Of a DNA stretch of 64,000 bases, positions 1 to 8,348 are shown in pieces. Made by a program: the position numbers and the translations under genes. Source of the stretch: Rhodopseudomonas infernalis. Lineage in GTDB: Bacteria > Pseudomonadota > Alphaproteobacteria > Rhizobiales > Xanthobacteraceae. Each line of letters starts with the position of its first letter. Within the stretch, counting starts at the first letter, position 1. The notes below the pieces were generated by a model that was given only the letters and a program-made list of their open reading frames with translations, had not been told where the DNA came from and did no database searches. The DNA is taken from the NCBI RefSeq assembly GCF_022271405.1, contig NZ_JAJNAL010000012.1:80702-144701 (forward strand), given 5' to 3'.

Positions 1-505
1 CCGTCCCGACGTGCTACTTCCAGCGCCGACAGCGGGATGACGCCCGGATCGCCAGCGCCGTCGTCCCATTGCGGATGCATCGCGACGATGCGCTGGAGCG
101 CTGGGCAACGTTCGCGCACGCGCAGCGCCTTGTGCAATTGGTCATCGCCGGCGACGAACAGCACGCTGGCCTTGCAGTCGTTGAGGGCACGCGCCAGATC
201 ATCGGTGTCGCCGTGCGGATCGAGCCCGGCGGAGACGCCGCCGGCGGCGCCGATCGCGAGATCGGCCAGCACCCATTCGGTGCAATTGTCGCCGATCACC
301 GCGCCGACCGAGCCTGGCGGAAAACCTTGCCCCAGCAGCGCGGCTGCGACCGCCTCGATGCGGTCCGCGAACTGGCGACCGCTGACCGGCTGCCACAGCC
401 CGTAGCGCTTCCAGCGCAGCACCGCGGCGTCGCCGTGCTGGCGCAGCGCCGCGACGATGCGTCCTGCCAGCGTCGCGCCGGACCTCAAGTCAGTGCCGCC
501 TGCCA
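1..505 (-). CDS. AMP-forming acyl-CoA synthetase, N-terminal part, cut by the window edge
   Basis: Reading the minus strand from the ATG at 503-505 gives about 168 uninterrupted residues that continue past position 1. The visible part looks like the start of the large domain of the ANL superfamily. It has a GRQFADRIEAVAAAL helix and an NCTEWVLADLAI segment typical of long-chain fatty acid or aryl acid CoA ligases. The family would activate a carboxylic acid to acyl-AMP and then acyl-CoA. The diagnostic SGTTGxPK loop lies beyond the edge, so the substrate class is open. The start overlaps the end of livF by 16 bases, which points to translational coupling in the liv operon. That context suggests activation of a branched-chain or aromatic acid taken up or formed by the neighbouring genes (inference). 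Confidence 0.8.
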
Positions 506-1239
506 TGTCCGCCCTGTCCGTGGCCGAGATAGAATTCCCGGATCTGATCCGATTGCATCAGGTTGGCGCAGCTGTCGTGCGTCACCACCCGGCCGACCTC
601 GAGCACGTAGCCATAATGCGCGGTCTCGAGCGCCATCCGCGCGTTCTGTTCGACCAGCAGGATCGAGACGCCCTCCTCCGCATTGAGGCGGCGGATGATC
701 GTGAAGATCTCCTTCACCAGCAGCGGCGACAGGCCGAGCGACGGCTCGTCGAGCAGCAGCACCTTGGGCCGGGCCATCAGCGCGCGGCTGATCGCCAGCA
801 TCTGCTGCTGGCCGCCGGAGAGCTGCCCGGCGAGCTGATCCTGACGTTCGCGCAGCACCGGGAAGTAGTTGAACGCCTTCTCGATGTCGGCCGCCACGCC
901 CTGCTGATCGGTGCGGATATAGGCGCCCATCTTGAGGTTGTCGCGCACGCTGAGGAACGGGAAGATCTCGCGCCCTTCCGGCACGTGGCTGATGCCGAGC
1001 CGCACCACCTTGTCGGGCTCCATCGACTGGATCTTGCGGCCTTCGAATTCGACGGTGCCCTTGAGCGGATCGAGCACGCCGGAGATCGTCTTCAGGATGC
1101 TGGTCTTGCCGGCGCCGTTGGCGCCGAGCACGGTGACGATCTGGCCGCGCCTCAGGTCGAGCGTGATGCCGCGGATCGCGGTAATCGGTCCGTAGCAGCT
1201 TTCGATATTGGCGAGACGCAGGATCGGCTGGGCACTCAT
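490..1239 (-). CDS. livF: Branched-chain amino acid ABC transporter ATPase LivF
   Basis: This 249-residue protein is one of two ATPases that power a high-affinity importer of the branched-chain amino acid (HAAT) family. The Walker A loop GANGAGKT is at residues 39-46, the signature LSGGQ at 140-144 and the Walker B LLLDEP around 161-166. The switch region reads LLVEQN, the usual LivF form, instead of an EHD motif. Length is normal for LivF. It starts just 4 bases below the livG stop. Substrates of this family include amino acids, urea and aromatic acids. The substrate here is not fixed by the sequence, but neighbouring paaK and 2-oxoacid oxidoreductases make an aromatic or branched-chain acid likely. 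Confidence 0.95.
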   Translation of the reverse strand: MSAQPILRLANIESCYGPITAIRGITLDLRRGQIVTVLGANGAGKTSILKTISGVLDPLKGTVEFEGRKIQSMEPDKVVRLGISHVPEGREIFPFLSVRDNLKMGAYIRTDQQGVAADIEKAFNYFPVLRERQDQLAGQLSGGQQQMLAISRALMARPKVLLLDEPSLGLSPLLVKEIFTIIRRLNAEEGVSILLVEQNARMALETAHYGYVLEVGRVVTHDSCANLMQSDQIREFYLGHGQGGHGRRH

Positions 1240-1243
1240 GCGA

Positions 1244-2005
1244 TCAGGCTCCCAGATACGCGGCGACGACGTCGGGATGGTTCTGCACTTCGTCGGAGGT
1301 GCCGAGCGCCATCGTCCGCCCGTAGTTCAGCGCCAGCACGCGATCGGACACACGGCTGACCAGCGACATGTCGTGTTCGACCATCAACACGGTGATGCCG
1401 AGCCGGTTGTTGATCTCGAGGATCCACTCCGCCATGGCGTTGGTCTCGTCGACGTTGAGGCCGGAGGACGGCTCGTCGAGCAGCAGCAGCTTCGGGCCGA
1501 CGCACAGCGCGCGCGCGACCTCGATCATCTTGCGGACGCCGTAAGGCAGGCTGCCGATCGGAGTGTCGCGATAGCGCTGCAGCCGAAGTACGTCCATCAC
1601 CTCCTCGGCGGCGCGGCGATGTGCGATCTCCTCGTCGCGAACCTTCTTCAGCCGCAGGATGTCCTGCCAGGTCGAGGTGGTGGAATGGCGGTGGCGGCCG
1701 ACCAGCAGATTGTCGAGCGTCGAGGCGCTTTCGAACAGCTCGATGTTCTGGAAGGTGCGGGCGATGCCGCGGCCGGCGATCTGCTGCGCCGACAGCCGGG
1801 TGACGTCCTCGCCGAGGAAGATGATGTGCCCGGCATAGGGCGTGTACAAGCGGCTGATCAGGTTGAACAGCGTAGTCTTGCCGGCGCCGTTCGGCCCGAT
1901 GATGGTGAAGACCTCGCCCTCGGCGATGTCGAAGCTGACGTCGTCGACCGCGGTCAGGCCGCCGAATTTCACCGTGAGCTTATCGACCTTGAAGAACGCG
2001 CTCAC
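1244..2005 (-). CDS. livG: Branched-chain amino acid ABC transporter ATPase LivG
   Basis: This is the second ATPase of the Liv-type importer, 253 residues when read from a GTG start at 2003-2005. That GTG overlaps the livM stop by four bases (GTGA), and the open frame upstream belongs to a livM shadow, so this start is preferred. Walker A GPNGAGKTT is at residues 37-45. The signature region is LPYGVRK, a LivG-like variant of LSGGQ. Walker B is LLLLDEP and the switch histidine sits in MVEHDM. It should pair with LivF as a heterodimer on the cytoplasmic face of LivHM. Confidence 0.93.
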   Translation of the reverse strand: MSAFFKVDKLTVKFGGLTAVDDVSFDIAEGEVFTIIGPNGAGKTTLFNLISRLYTPYAGHIIFLGEDVTRLSAQQIAGRGIARTFQNIELFESASTLDNLLVGRHRHSTTSTWQDILRLKKVRDEEIAHRRAAEEVMDVLRLQRYRDTPIGSLPYGVRKMIEVARALCVGPKLLLLDEPSSGLNVDETNAMAEWILEINNRLGITVLMVEHDMSLVSRVSDRVLALNYGRTMALGTSDEVQNHPDVVAAYLGA

Positions 2006-3147
2006 CGGTTGCGCTCCGATTTCAGGAACATGCGCTGGGCGCGCGCGCTGGTCGGCCGGTACAGCGGGAACTGGCGGAAATACGATTTGATCCGGGCCCA
2101 GCGGCCGTCGAGTCCCATCGGCTCGAAGATGATGAACAGGATGATGATCAGGCCGAAGATCAGCGATTTCAGCCCCGGCGCGCCGACGACGCGGACCACG
2201 CCCGCCTGGATCGCGTCGGTGAGCTGATCGGACAGGCCGACGCCCTGCATCGCCCCGAGCGTCAATTGCGGCACCTTGTCCTTCACCAAGATCAGGATCG
2301 GATCGACCATGATCATAAAGATCGCGCCGAACACAGCGCCGCGCAGGCTCAGCACGCCGCCGATGATGATGATCATCACGAACTCGATAGACATCGACAG
2401 GCTGAACATCTCCGGGCTGATGAACGACAGCTTGTGCGCGTACAGCACGCCGGCGAGCCCGGTGAAGGCCGCGGAGATCGCGAACGCGCGGGTCTTGTAG
2501 CGCGCGGTGTCGATGCCCATGCTGCGCGCCGCGGTTTCGCTGTCGCGGATCGCCAGGAAGGCGCGCCCCGTCGGCGAGCGCAGGATGTTGATCGCCGCCA
2601 GGATCACCACCACCGTGACGCCGAGGCAAAGATAATAGAAACCCTGCGAGCCGAGCTTCAGCCCGAACAGCGACGGCGCGCTGAGCATCAGCCCCTCGTT
2701 GCCGTTGGTGACGCTTTCCCAGCGGGTGACGATCTCCTCGACGATGAACGCGAAGGCCAGCGTCGCGATCGCGAGATAAATCCCGTGCAGCCGCAGCGCC
2801 GGCAGCCCGACCAGATAGCCGATCAGCCCGGTGAAGCCGCCGGCCAGCACCAGATAGACAGGCAGCGGCAGGCCGTATTTCTGGGCGACCGCGGCCGTAT
2901 AGGCGCCGATCGCCATGAACGCGGCATGGCCGATCGAGACCTGCCCCGCCTGCCCCGACAGCACGTTCATGGCGATGCCGACGATGGCATAGATCAGCAC
3001 GAACACCAGCTGGCTGAGATAATAGGATTCCAGCAGATACGGCGCGGCGACCAGCACCGCGATCAGGGCGGCGTACCAGAACGCGGCGTTCTTCGACGGA
3101 AACAGCTGCTCGCTTTGCGCGTAGCTGGTGCGGACGTGCGCGCTCAT
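2002..3147 (-). CDS. livM: Branched-chain amino acid ABC transporter permease LivM
   Basis: A 381-residue inner-membrane permease. It has many hydrophobic helices and the conserved GQxSxGHAAFMAIGAY and RDSETAARSMGID segments of the LivM family; the second is the ATPase-coupling loop. It forms the transmembrane pore with LivH. Only one base separates it from the livH stop, and its own stop overlaps livG, so the four liv genes form one tight operon. The C-terminal tail after the last helix is slightly long and basic, which is common in LivM. Confidence 0.93.
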   Translation of the reverse strand: MSAHVRTSYAQSEQLFPSKNAAFWYAALIAVLVAAPYLLESYYLSQLVFVLIYAIVGIAMNVLSGQAGQVSIGHAAFMAIGAYTAAVAQKYGLPLPVYLVLAGGFTGLIGYLVGLPALRLHGIYLAIATLAFAFIVEEIVTRWESVTNGNEGLMLSAPSLFGLKLGSQGFYYLCLGVTVVVILAAINILRSPTGRAFLAIRDSETAARSMGIDTARYKTRAFAISAAFTGLAGVLYAHKLSFISPEMFSLSMSIEFVMIIIIGGVLSLRGAVFGAIFMIMVDPILILVKDKVPQLTLGAMQGVGLSDQLTDAIQAGVVRVVGAPGLKSLIFGLIIILFIIFEPMGLDGRWARIKSYFRQFPLYRPTSARAQRMFLKSERNR

Positions 3148-3148
3148 C

Positions 3149-4021
3149 TCAGACCTTCTTCAGCGCGTTGCTGCCGAACAGGCCCTGCGGCCGCCACAGC
3201 AGCACCGCAAGCAGCACCACATAGGCCGCAACGTCCTTGAAGCCCTCCGGCAGATAGAAGCCCGACAGCGACTCGACGATGCCGATGGTGATGCCGCCGG
3301 CGAGCGCGCCGGGGATGCTGCCGAAGCCGCCGAGCACCGCGGCGGGGAACGCCTTGATGCCGAGGAAGCCGAGATTGGCGTGAATGAAGGTGATCGGCGC
3401 CAACAGCACCCCGGCGCAACAGGCCACGATGGCGCTCAGGCTCCAGATCAGCGAGAACATCCGCTTGACCGGAATGCCCATGTAGTACGCCGCCAGCATG
3501 TTCTGCGACGTCGCCTGCATGGCGATGCCGATCTTGGTGAAGCGGAAGAAGGCGTACAGTACCACGCACAACAACGCGGTCGCGACGATGATCGACAGGC
3601 TGTCCTGCGACAGCACCAGGCCGCCGAACTGGATCACGCCGCCGGTGAACGGCGTTTCGATGCGCAAATCGTCGGTGCCCCAGATGATGCCGACCAGCGA
3701 GCGGATCACCAGGCCGAGGCCGATGGTCGCCATCACGATCGAGAATTGCGGGTAGCCGAGGATCGGCCGCACCACCAGCCGCTCCATCACCGCGCCAAGC
3801 ACCGCCATACTGATCACGCACAGCAGGAAGCCGAGCCAGTAGTTCAGGCCGAGCGTGGCGATGAAGGTGAACGACAGGAAGGCGCCGAGCATCATGATTT
3901 CGCCCTGCGCAAAATTGACGACTTCGGTCGCCTTGTAGATCAGGACGAAACCGAGTGCGATCAGGCCGTAGACGCAGCCGAGCGCAATCCCGCCGATCAC
4001 CTGCTGGACGAAATCGAGCAT
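3149..4021 (-). CDS. livH: Branched-chain amino acid ABC transporter permease LivH
   Basis: A 290-residue permease with about eight hydrophobic segments and the LivH hallmark VVNFAQGEIMMLGAF near residue 35. It partners LivM. A good ribosome binding site (GGGGAAG) lies directly before the ATG, and a 7-bp inverted repeat at 4033-4052 sits just upstream of that site. No periplasmic binding protein gene of this system lies in the visible cluster, so it is probably encoded elsewhere. Confidence 0.93.
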   Translation of the reverse strand: MLDFVQQVIGGIALGCVYGLIALGFVLIYKATEVVNFAQGEIMMLGAFLSFTFIATLGLNYWLGFLLCVISMAVLGAVMERLVVRPILGYPQFSIVMATIGLGLVIRSLVGIIWGTDDLRIETPFTGGVIQFGGLVLSQDSLSIIVATALLCVVLYAFFRFTKIGIAMQATSQNMLAAYYMGIPVKRMFSLIWSLSAIVACCAGVLLAPITFIHANLGFLGIKAFPAAVLGGFGSIPGALAGGITIGIVESLSGFYLPEGFKDVAAYVVLLAVLLWRPQGLFGSNALKKV

Positions 4022-4032
4022 TTCTTCCCCAT

Positions 4033-4107
4033 GTGGTTCCTTGGCGAACCACGTGTATTGCGGCCGACATTGATTGCCGGTCCTGCGTGACTGAGTATTC
4101 CGTCACG
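4033..4107 (-). promoter_or_regulatory. Leader region of livH with two inverted repeats
   Basis: The 207 bases between paaK and livH hold two perfect inverted repeats. GTGGTTC/GAACCAC with a 6-base loop lies at 4033-4052, next to the livH ribosome binding site, and could fold in the mRNA. GCGTGAC/GTCACGC with a 10-base spacer lies at 4085-4108 and looks like an operator for a dimeric regulator. Their function is inferred from position and symmetry only. Confidence 0.35.
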
Positions 4108-4228
4108 CGCTGGCGCGCGAACGCTTACTCAATCGGTTAATTAAGGTGAGATCGGTGCGCGCATGTCAAGGCGCGTGTCGATTACTTTTATGCTGCACCG
4201 CGAAGTTCGCGCGATGGCGCGAAGGCGA

Positions 4229-5563
4229 TCAGATATTCCGCTGATCCTTCACCCGCACCGCTTTGCCCTGCGAGCGCGGAACTTCGCCGGGGGCTTTCAC
4301 CGACACCTTACACGTCACGCCGATCAGCGACTTGATGTGATGCGTGACTTCCGATGCCTTTTTGGCGAGCGCGGCCTCGTCGCGCGGCGCGTCGGGGGCG
4401 ATCTCGACTTCGACCGTCATGGCGTCGAGCGCCTTGTCGCGCGTCAGCACGATCTGGTAGTGCGGCGCGATGCCGGGGAAGCCGATGAGGACCGACTCCA
4501 CCTGCGACGGATAGACGTTGACGCCGCGGATGATCAGCATGTCGTCGTCGCGGCCGGTGACGCGCATGATGCGGACGTGGGTGCGGCCGCAGGCGCAGGG
4601 CTCGGTGCAGAGGCTGGTGATGTCGCGGGTGCGATACCGGATCATCGGCAGCGCTTCCTTGGTCAGCGTGGTGATCACCAGCTCGCCGACCGCGCCCATC
4701 GGCAGCACGTCGAGCGTTTCCGGATCGATCGTCTCGAACAGGAAGTGATCTTCCCAGCCGTGCAGGCCGTTCTGCGCCACCGCGCATTCGCAGGCGACGC
4801 CGGGGCCCATGATCTCCGACAGGCCGTAGACGTCGACCGCCTTGATGCCGAGCCGCGCCTGCAGATCGCGGCGCATCGCATCGGACCACGGCTCGGCGCC
4901 GAACAGGCCGACGCGCAGGGGCGCGCTGCGTAGATCGACGCCCATGGTCTCGGCGACTTCGGCGATGTTGAGCGCGTAGGACGGCGTGCAGCACAGCGCA
5001 TTGGCGCCGAAATCGGCGATCAGCTGCACCTGCCGCTCGGTGCCGCCGCCCGACGCCGGCACCACGGTGCAGCCGAGCCGCTCTGCGCCGTAATGCGCGC
5101 CGAGCCCGCCGGTGAACAGGCCGTACCCATAGGCGTTGTGGACGATATCGTCCGGCGACACGCCGGCGCCGACCATCGAGCGCGCCATCAAATCGGCCCA
5201 GACGTCGAGATCCGCGCGGGTGTAGCCGACCACGGTCGGCTTGCCGGTGGTGCCCGACGAGGCGTGGATCCGCGGCATCTGATTGCGCGGCACCGCGAAC
5301 ATCCCGAACGGATAGTTGTCGCGCAGGTCGGTCTTCTTGGTGAAGGGAAACTTCGCGATGTCGGCAAGCGAGCCGAGGTCCGAAGGCTTGACGCCGGCCG
5401 CGTCGAAGCTCTGCCGATAATGCGGCACGTCGCGATAGGCCCGCTCGAGCATTCGCCGCAGCCGCTCGAATTGCAGCGCCGCAAGCTGCGGCCGCGGCAT
5501 CGTCTCGACGAGGCGGTCGTGCATGTAGACGGCGGGTTCACGCAAGGCGGGCTGAGCGCTCAT
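4229..5563 (-). CDS. paaK: Phenylacetate-CoA ligase
   Basis: A 444-residue AMP-forming ligase that would convert phenylacetate, ATP and CoA to phenylacetyl-CoA. The phosphate-binding loop SSGTTGKPT is at residues 102-110. The C-terminal half has the RYRTRDI hinge region and the GRDDDMLIIRGVNVYPSQVE segment characteristic of PaaK and not of general ANL ligases. Length is typical (about 430-440). It is transcribed with the upstream oxidoreductase genes and the downstream liv genes. Close relatives act on indoleacetate or other aryl acetates, so the exact aryl acid is uncertain. The ATG at 5561-5563 gives the full-length family N-terminus. Confidence 0.92.
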   Translation of the reverse strand: MSAQPALREPAVYMHDRLVETMPRPQLAALQFERLRRMLERAYRDVPHYRQSFDAAGVKPSDLGSLADIAKFPFTKKTDLRDNYPFGMFAVPRNQMPRIHASSGTTGKPTVVGYTRADLDVWADLMARSMVGAGVSPDDIVHNAYGYGLFTGGLGAHYGAERLGCTVVPASGGGTERQVQLIADFGANALCCTPSYALNIAEVAETMGVDLRSAPLRVGLFGAEPWSDAMRRDLQARLGIKAVDVYGLSEIMGPGVACECAVAQNGLHGWEDHFLFETIDPETLDVLPMGAVGELVITTLTKEALPMIRYRTRDITSLCTEPCACGRTHVRIMRVTGRDDDMLIIRGVNVYPSQVESVLIGFPGIAPHYQIVLTRDKALDAMTVEVEIAPDAPRDEAALAKKASEVTHHIKSLIGVTCKVSVKAPGEVPRSQGKAVRVKDQRNI

Positions 5564-5628
5564 CGAAACAATCCTTTGTCAGTATCCGTCAATGCAGAAC
5601 GATGCGGTGGCCCCGGCGCACAGCGCGC

Positions 5629-5756
5629 CCCCTCTCCCGCTTGCGGGTGAGGGGTGGGGTGAGGGCGACGCGGGCACGAAGTCTCGGCCGCGCGGTGACG
5701 CCCCCTCACCCGCCGCGCAAGAGAGCGTCGACCTCTCCCCGCGCGCGGGGAGAGGT
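5629..5756. repeat. Palindromic repeat pair (CCCTCTCCCGC family)
   Basis: The 221-base gap between paaK and the oxidoreductase gamma gene holds two GC-rich palindromes in opposite orientation. The first (5629-5654) is CCCCTCTCCCGC facing GCGGGTGAGGGG. The second (5731-5756) is a perfect 26-base palindrome, ACCTCTCCCCGCG and its complement. A further copy of the family lies after the last gene of the window (63875-63912). It is a dispersed repeat; inside an operon such hairpins can stabilise or attenuate mRNA. Confidence 0.8.
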
Positions 5757-5784
5757 TTGCGCTGTGCTTGGTGAAAAGGCGATC

Positions 5785-6342
5785 TCACGACGCCACTGCT
5801 ACGGCCGGCGCCTTGGCCAACTCGTAGCCGGCGGCGAGCGCGTCCAGGTTGAGGTCGAGGAAGCCGCGAGGCGAACTTGCGCGGATCACCTGCTCGACCG
5901 ATTTGTGCTTACACAGGCCGGTCAGCTCGATCAGCACGGCGAGCGCGACGATGTTGGTGACGCGTTCGCTGCCGAGCTCGATCGCGGTGCGGCTGAGCGG
6001 CAGCGACAACTGCTTGCCATCGCCGGCCGGTAGCTCCGGGCACAGCCGCGTATCCGCGATCACCAGCGCACCGGCTTTCAGCCGCGGCCAGGACGGCTTC
6101 ACCGCGATCTTGTCGAGCAGCACCAGATAATCGAACGCGACCGGCAGCGGATAGTCGACCTCGCCGGCCGCGACCACCAGGTCGGCGTTGCAGAAGCCGC
6201 CGCGCGAAGTCGGCTCGTAGGTCTGCGACTGCGCGACGTGGCGGCCTTCGAGCGCCAGCGCATCGGCGAGCAGCTTGGCGCTGAGCACCAGGCCCTGCCC
6301 GCCGGTGCCGCCGAAGCGCAGTTCGATCCGGGATTTCGGCAT
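5785..6342 (-). CDS. 2-oxoacid:ferredoxin oxidoreductase, gamma subunit
   Basis: A 185-residue gamma subunit of the pyruvate/2-oxoacid:ferredoxin oxidoreductase family. The FGGTGGQG motif near residue 9 is the family signature, and the domain helps bind CoA. The ATG at 6340-6342 is chosen because AACAGGAG sits eight bases before it; an alternative start nine codons upstream lacks such a site. It follows the beta gene by 13 bases and completes the alpha-beta-gamma set. With the ferredoxin domain fused to the IorB-like protein, this makes a four-part enzyme. The substrate is uncertain: 2-oxoglutarate, arylpyruvate or phenylglyoxylate would all fit. Confidence 0.88.
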   Translation of the reverse strand: MPKSRIELRFGGTGGQGLVLSAKLLADALALEGRHVAQSQTYEPTSRGGFCNADLVVAAGEVDYPLPVAFDYLVLLDKIAVKPSWPRLKAGALVIADTRLCPELPAGDGKQLSLPLSRTAIELGSERVTNIVALAVLIELTGLCKHKSVEQVIRASSPRGFLDLNLDALAAGYELAKAPAVAVAS

Positions 6343-6355
6343 CGTCTCGCTCCTG

Positions 6356-7186
6356 TTACTTGGCGGCACGCGCCGCGGCGGCGGCGCGCAAGCTTGCGCC
6401 GTATTCCGGGCGATGGTTGCGGGCCAAAATGCCGGTCGGCAGATCGGTCGAGCGGAACGGCTCGTCGACGCTGTCGCGATAGGCGCTCGGCCGCATCTCG
6501 CTCTTCTGCCGCAGCACCATTTCTGACGACGAGCCCATGTCGTTCTTGCGGCCGTAGACCTCGGTGCAGTCGGACAGCACCTCGATGAAGGCGAAGCCCG
6601 GATGCTGCAGGCCGTGCTTGATCAATTCCTTCATCTTCGGCACGTGGCGCGTCACCTCGCGGCCGACGAAGCCGGCGCCGGCGGCGGTCGCCAGCGCGCA
6701 GGCATCGAAATTCGGCTCGGTGTTGCCGTGCGGCGTCGTCGTGGTCAGCCGCGTCTCCGACGTCGTCGGCGACACCTGGCCGCCGGTCATGCCGTAGATC
6801 TCGTTGTTGAGCATCAGGCAGGTCAGCTTGAGATTGCGCCGGCAGGCGTGGATCAGATGATTGCCGCCGATCGCCAGGCAATCGCCGTCGCCGGTGATCA
6901 CCACGACATGCAGGTCCGGCCGCGCCAGCGCGAGGCCCGTCGCATAGGCCAGCGGGCGTCCGTGGGTGGTGTGGAAGGTGTTGGCGTCGATATAGGCCGA
7001 CAGCCGCCCGGCGCAGCCGATGCCCGACACGACCGCAAGCTTGTCGCGGTCGATCTTGAGTTCATGCAGCGCCCACAGCAGCGCGCGCAGCGCCATGCCG
7101 TGGCCGCAGCCGGGGCAGAGGAAATGCGGCATCATCTCCTTGCGGAGATAATCGCGGACGTCGAAATGCGGCGCGTCGCGGAACAT
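6356..7186 (-). CDS. 2-oxoacid:ferredoxin oxidoreductase, beta subunit
   Basis: A 276-residue thiamine diphosphate-binding subunit. CPGCGHG at residues 24-30 is the family start motif. The cofactor motif begins with GDGDCLAIGGNH at 99-110 and ends with the asparagine pair at 127-128, as in all beta subunits of this family. Oxidative decarboxylation of a 2-oxoacid to acyl-CoA with reduction of ferredoxin happens at this site. One base separates it from the alpha gene upstream. Length is close to KorB-type subunits (about 270-290). Confidence 0.92.
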   Translation of the reverse strand: MFRDAPHFDVRDYLRKEMMPHFLCPGCGHGMALRALLWALHELKIDRDKLAVVSGIGCAGRLSAYIDANTFHTTHGRPLAYATGLALARPDLHVVVITGDGDCLAIGGNHLIHACRRNLKLTCLMLNNEIYGMTGGQVSPTTSETRLTTTTPHGNTEPNFDACALATAAGAGFVGREVTRHVPKMKELIKHGLQHPGFAFIEVLSDCTEVYGRKNDMGSSSEMVLRQKSEMRPSAYRDSVDEPFRSTDLPTGILARNHRPEYGASLRAAAAARAAK

Positions 7187-7187
7187 C

Positions 7188-8348
7188 TCAGACCTCCGAA
7201 GCGAGCTTGGTGGCGCTAGCTGCGATCTGCGCCGGCGTGATCGGCTCGCCGCTGATCAGATGCAGGCCCTCGACGCGGCGATCGCGCAGCAGCCGCTCGA
7301 TCTCCAGCCGGAGCTGGCCGATGTTGAGTTCGGGCACCAGGATCGCCTTGGCGGTCTTGGTCGCCTCGCGCAACGCGATCTCCGGGAACGGCCACAGCGT
7401 AATGGGACGAAACAGCCCGACCTTCTTGCCCTCGGCGCGGCAGGCATCGACCGCGCGGCGCGCGGCGCGGGCGCTGATGCCGATCGCGACGATCACCACC
7501 TCGGCGTCCTCGCAGCGCACCGCCTCGTAGCTGTCGATCAGGTCGCGATGCTTCTCCAGCTTGGCGTAGAGCCGGCCGAGATTGCGCGTCACCGTTTCGG
7601 GATCCTGCGATGGGAAGCCGGTCTCGCTGTGCGTCAGGCCCGTCGTATGCGTGCGATAGCCGTCGCCGGGGCGCGGCATCGGCGGCACCAGATCGTCGCC
7701 GGCCGCATAGGGCTTGTAGCTGTCGCGCGGGCCGCTCGCCCATTTGCGCGTGGCGTGCACCGGCGGACGGCCGCCGAGCGACACCGTCTCCGAGGATTGC
7801 GCGATCACCTGATCGTACAACACGATCACCGGCGTCCGGCAGATCTCGGCGAGATCGAAGGCGCGGATGGTCTCGTCGTAGATCTCGCGCGCCGAGGCCG
7901 GCGCCAGCACGATGATCGGATAGTCGCCGTGGCTGCCGTAGCGGGTCTGGAAGATATCGGCCTGCGACGGCCGCGTCGGCATGCCGGTCGACGGGCCGCC
8001 GCGCATCACGTTGACGATGACGCAGGGAATTTCCGCACCGGCCGCGTAGCCGATGTTCTCCTGTTTCAGCGAGAAGCCGGGGCCGGAGGTCGCGGTCAGC
8101 GCCTTCACGCCGCCCATCGAGGCGCCGACCACCGCGGCCATCGCGGCGATCTCGTCTTCCATCTGGATGAAGACGCCGCCGGCCTTCGGCAGCAACACCG
8201 ATAGCCGCTCGGCGATCTCCGACGACGGCGTGATCGGATAGCCGGCGAAGAACGTGCAGCCGGCGTCGATCGCGCCCTGAGCGCAAGCGGCGTTGCCGGA
8301 CAGCAGCTTGGCGGCGGGCTTTTGGTGCGAACGATCGATCGCGTTCAT
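7188..8348 (-). CDS. 2-oxoacid:ferredoxin oxidoreductase, alpha subunit
   Basis: A 386-residue alpha subunit with the KorA-type substrate motif YPITPSSEI at residues 37-45. The ATG at 8346-8348 overlaps the stop of the upstream gene (ATGA), so the much longer open frame above it is a shadow. Domain I carries the pyrimidine-binding part of the thiamine site and domain II the CoA region. It would assemble with the beta and gamma subunits downstream and with the ferredoxin domain at the end of the preceding gene. The whole set is one operon with iorA. Confidence 0.92.
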   Translation of the reverse strand: MNAIDRSHQKPAAKLLSGNAACAQGAIDAGCTFFAGYPITPSSEIAERLSVLLPKAGGVFIQMEDEIAAMAAVVGASMGGVKALTATSGPGFSLKQENIGYAAGAEIPCVIVNVMRGGPSTGMPTRPSQADIFQTRYGSHGDYPIIVLAPASAREIYDETIRAFDLAEICRTPVIVLYDQVIAQSSETVSLGGRPPVHATRKWASGPRDSYKPYAAGDDLVPPMPRPGDGYRTHTTGLTHSETGFPSQDPETVTRNLGRLYAKLEKHRDLIDSYEAVRCEDAEVVIVAIGISARAARRAVDACRAEGKKVGLFRPITLWPFPEIALREATKTAKAILVPELNIGQLRLEIERLLRDRRVEGLHLISGEPITPAQIAASATKLASEV

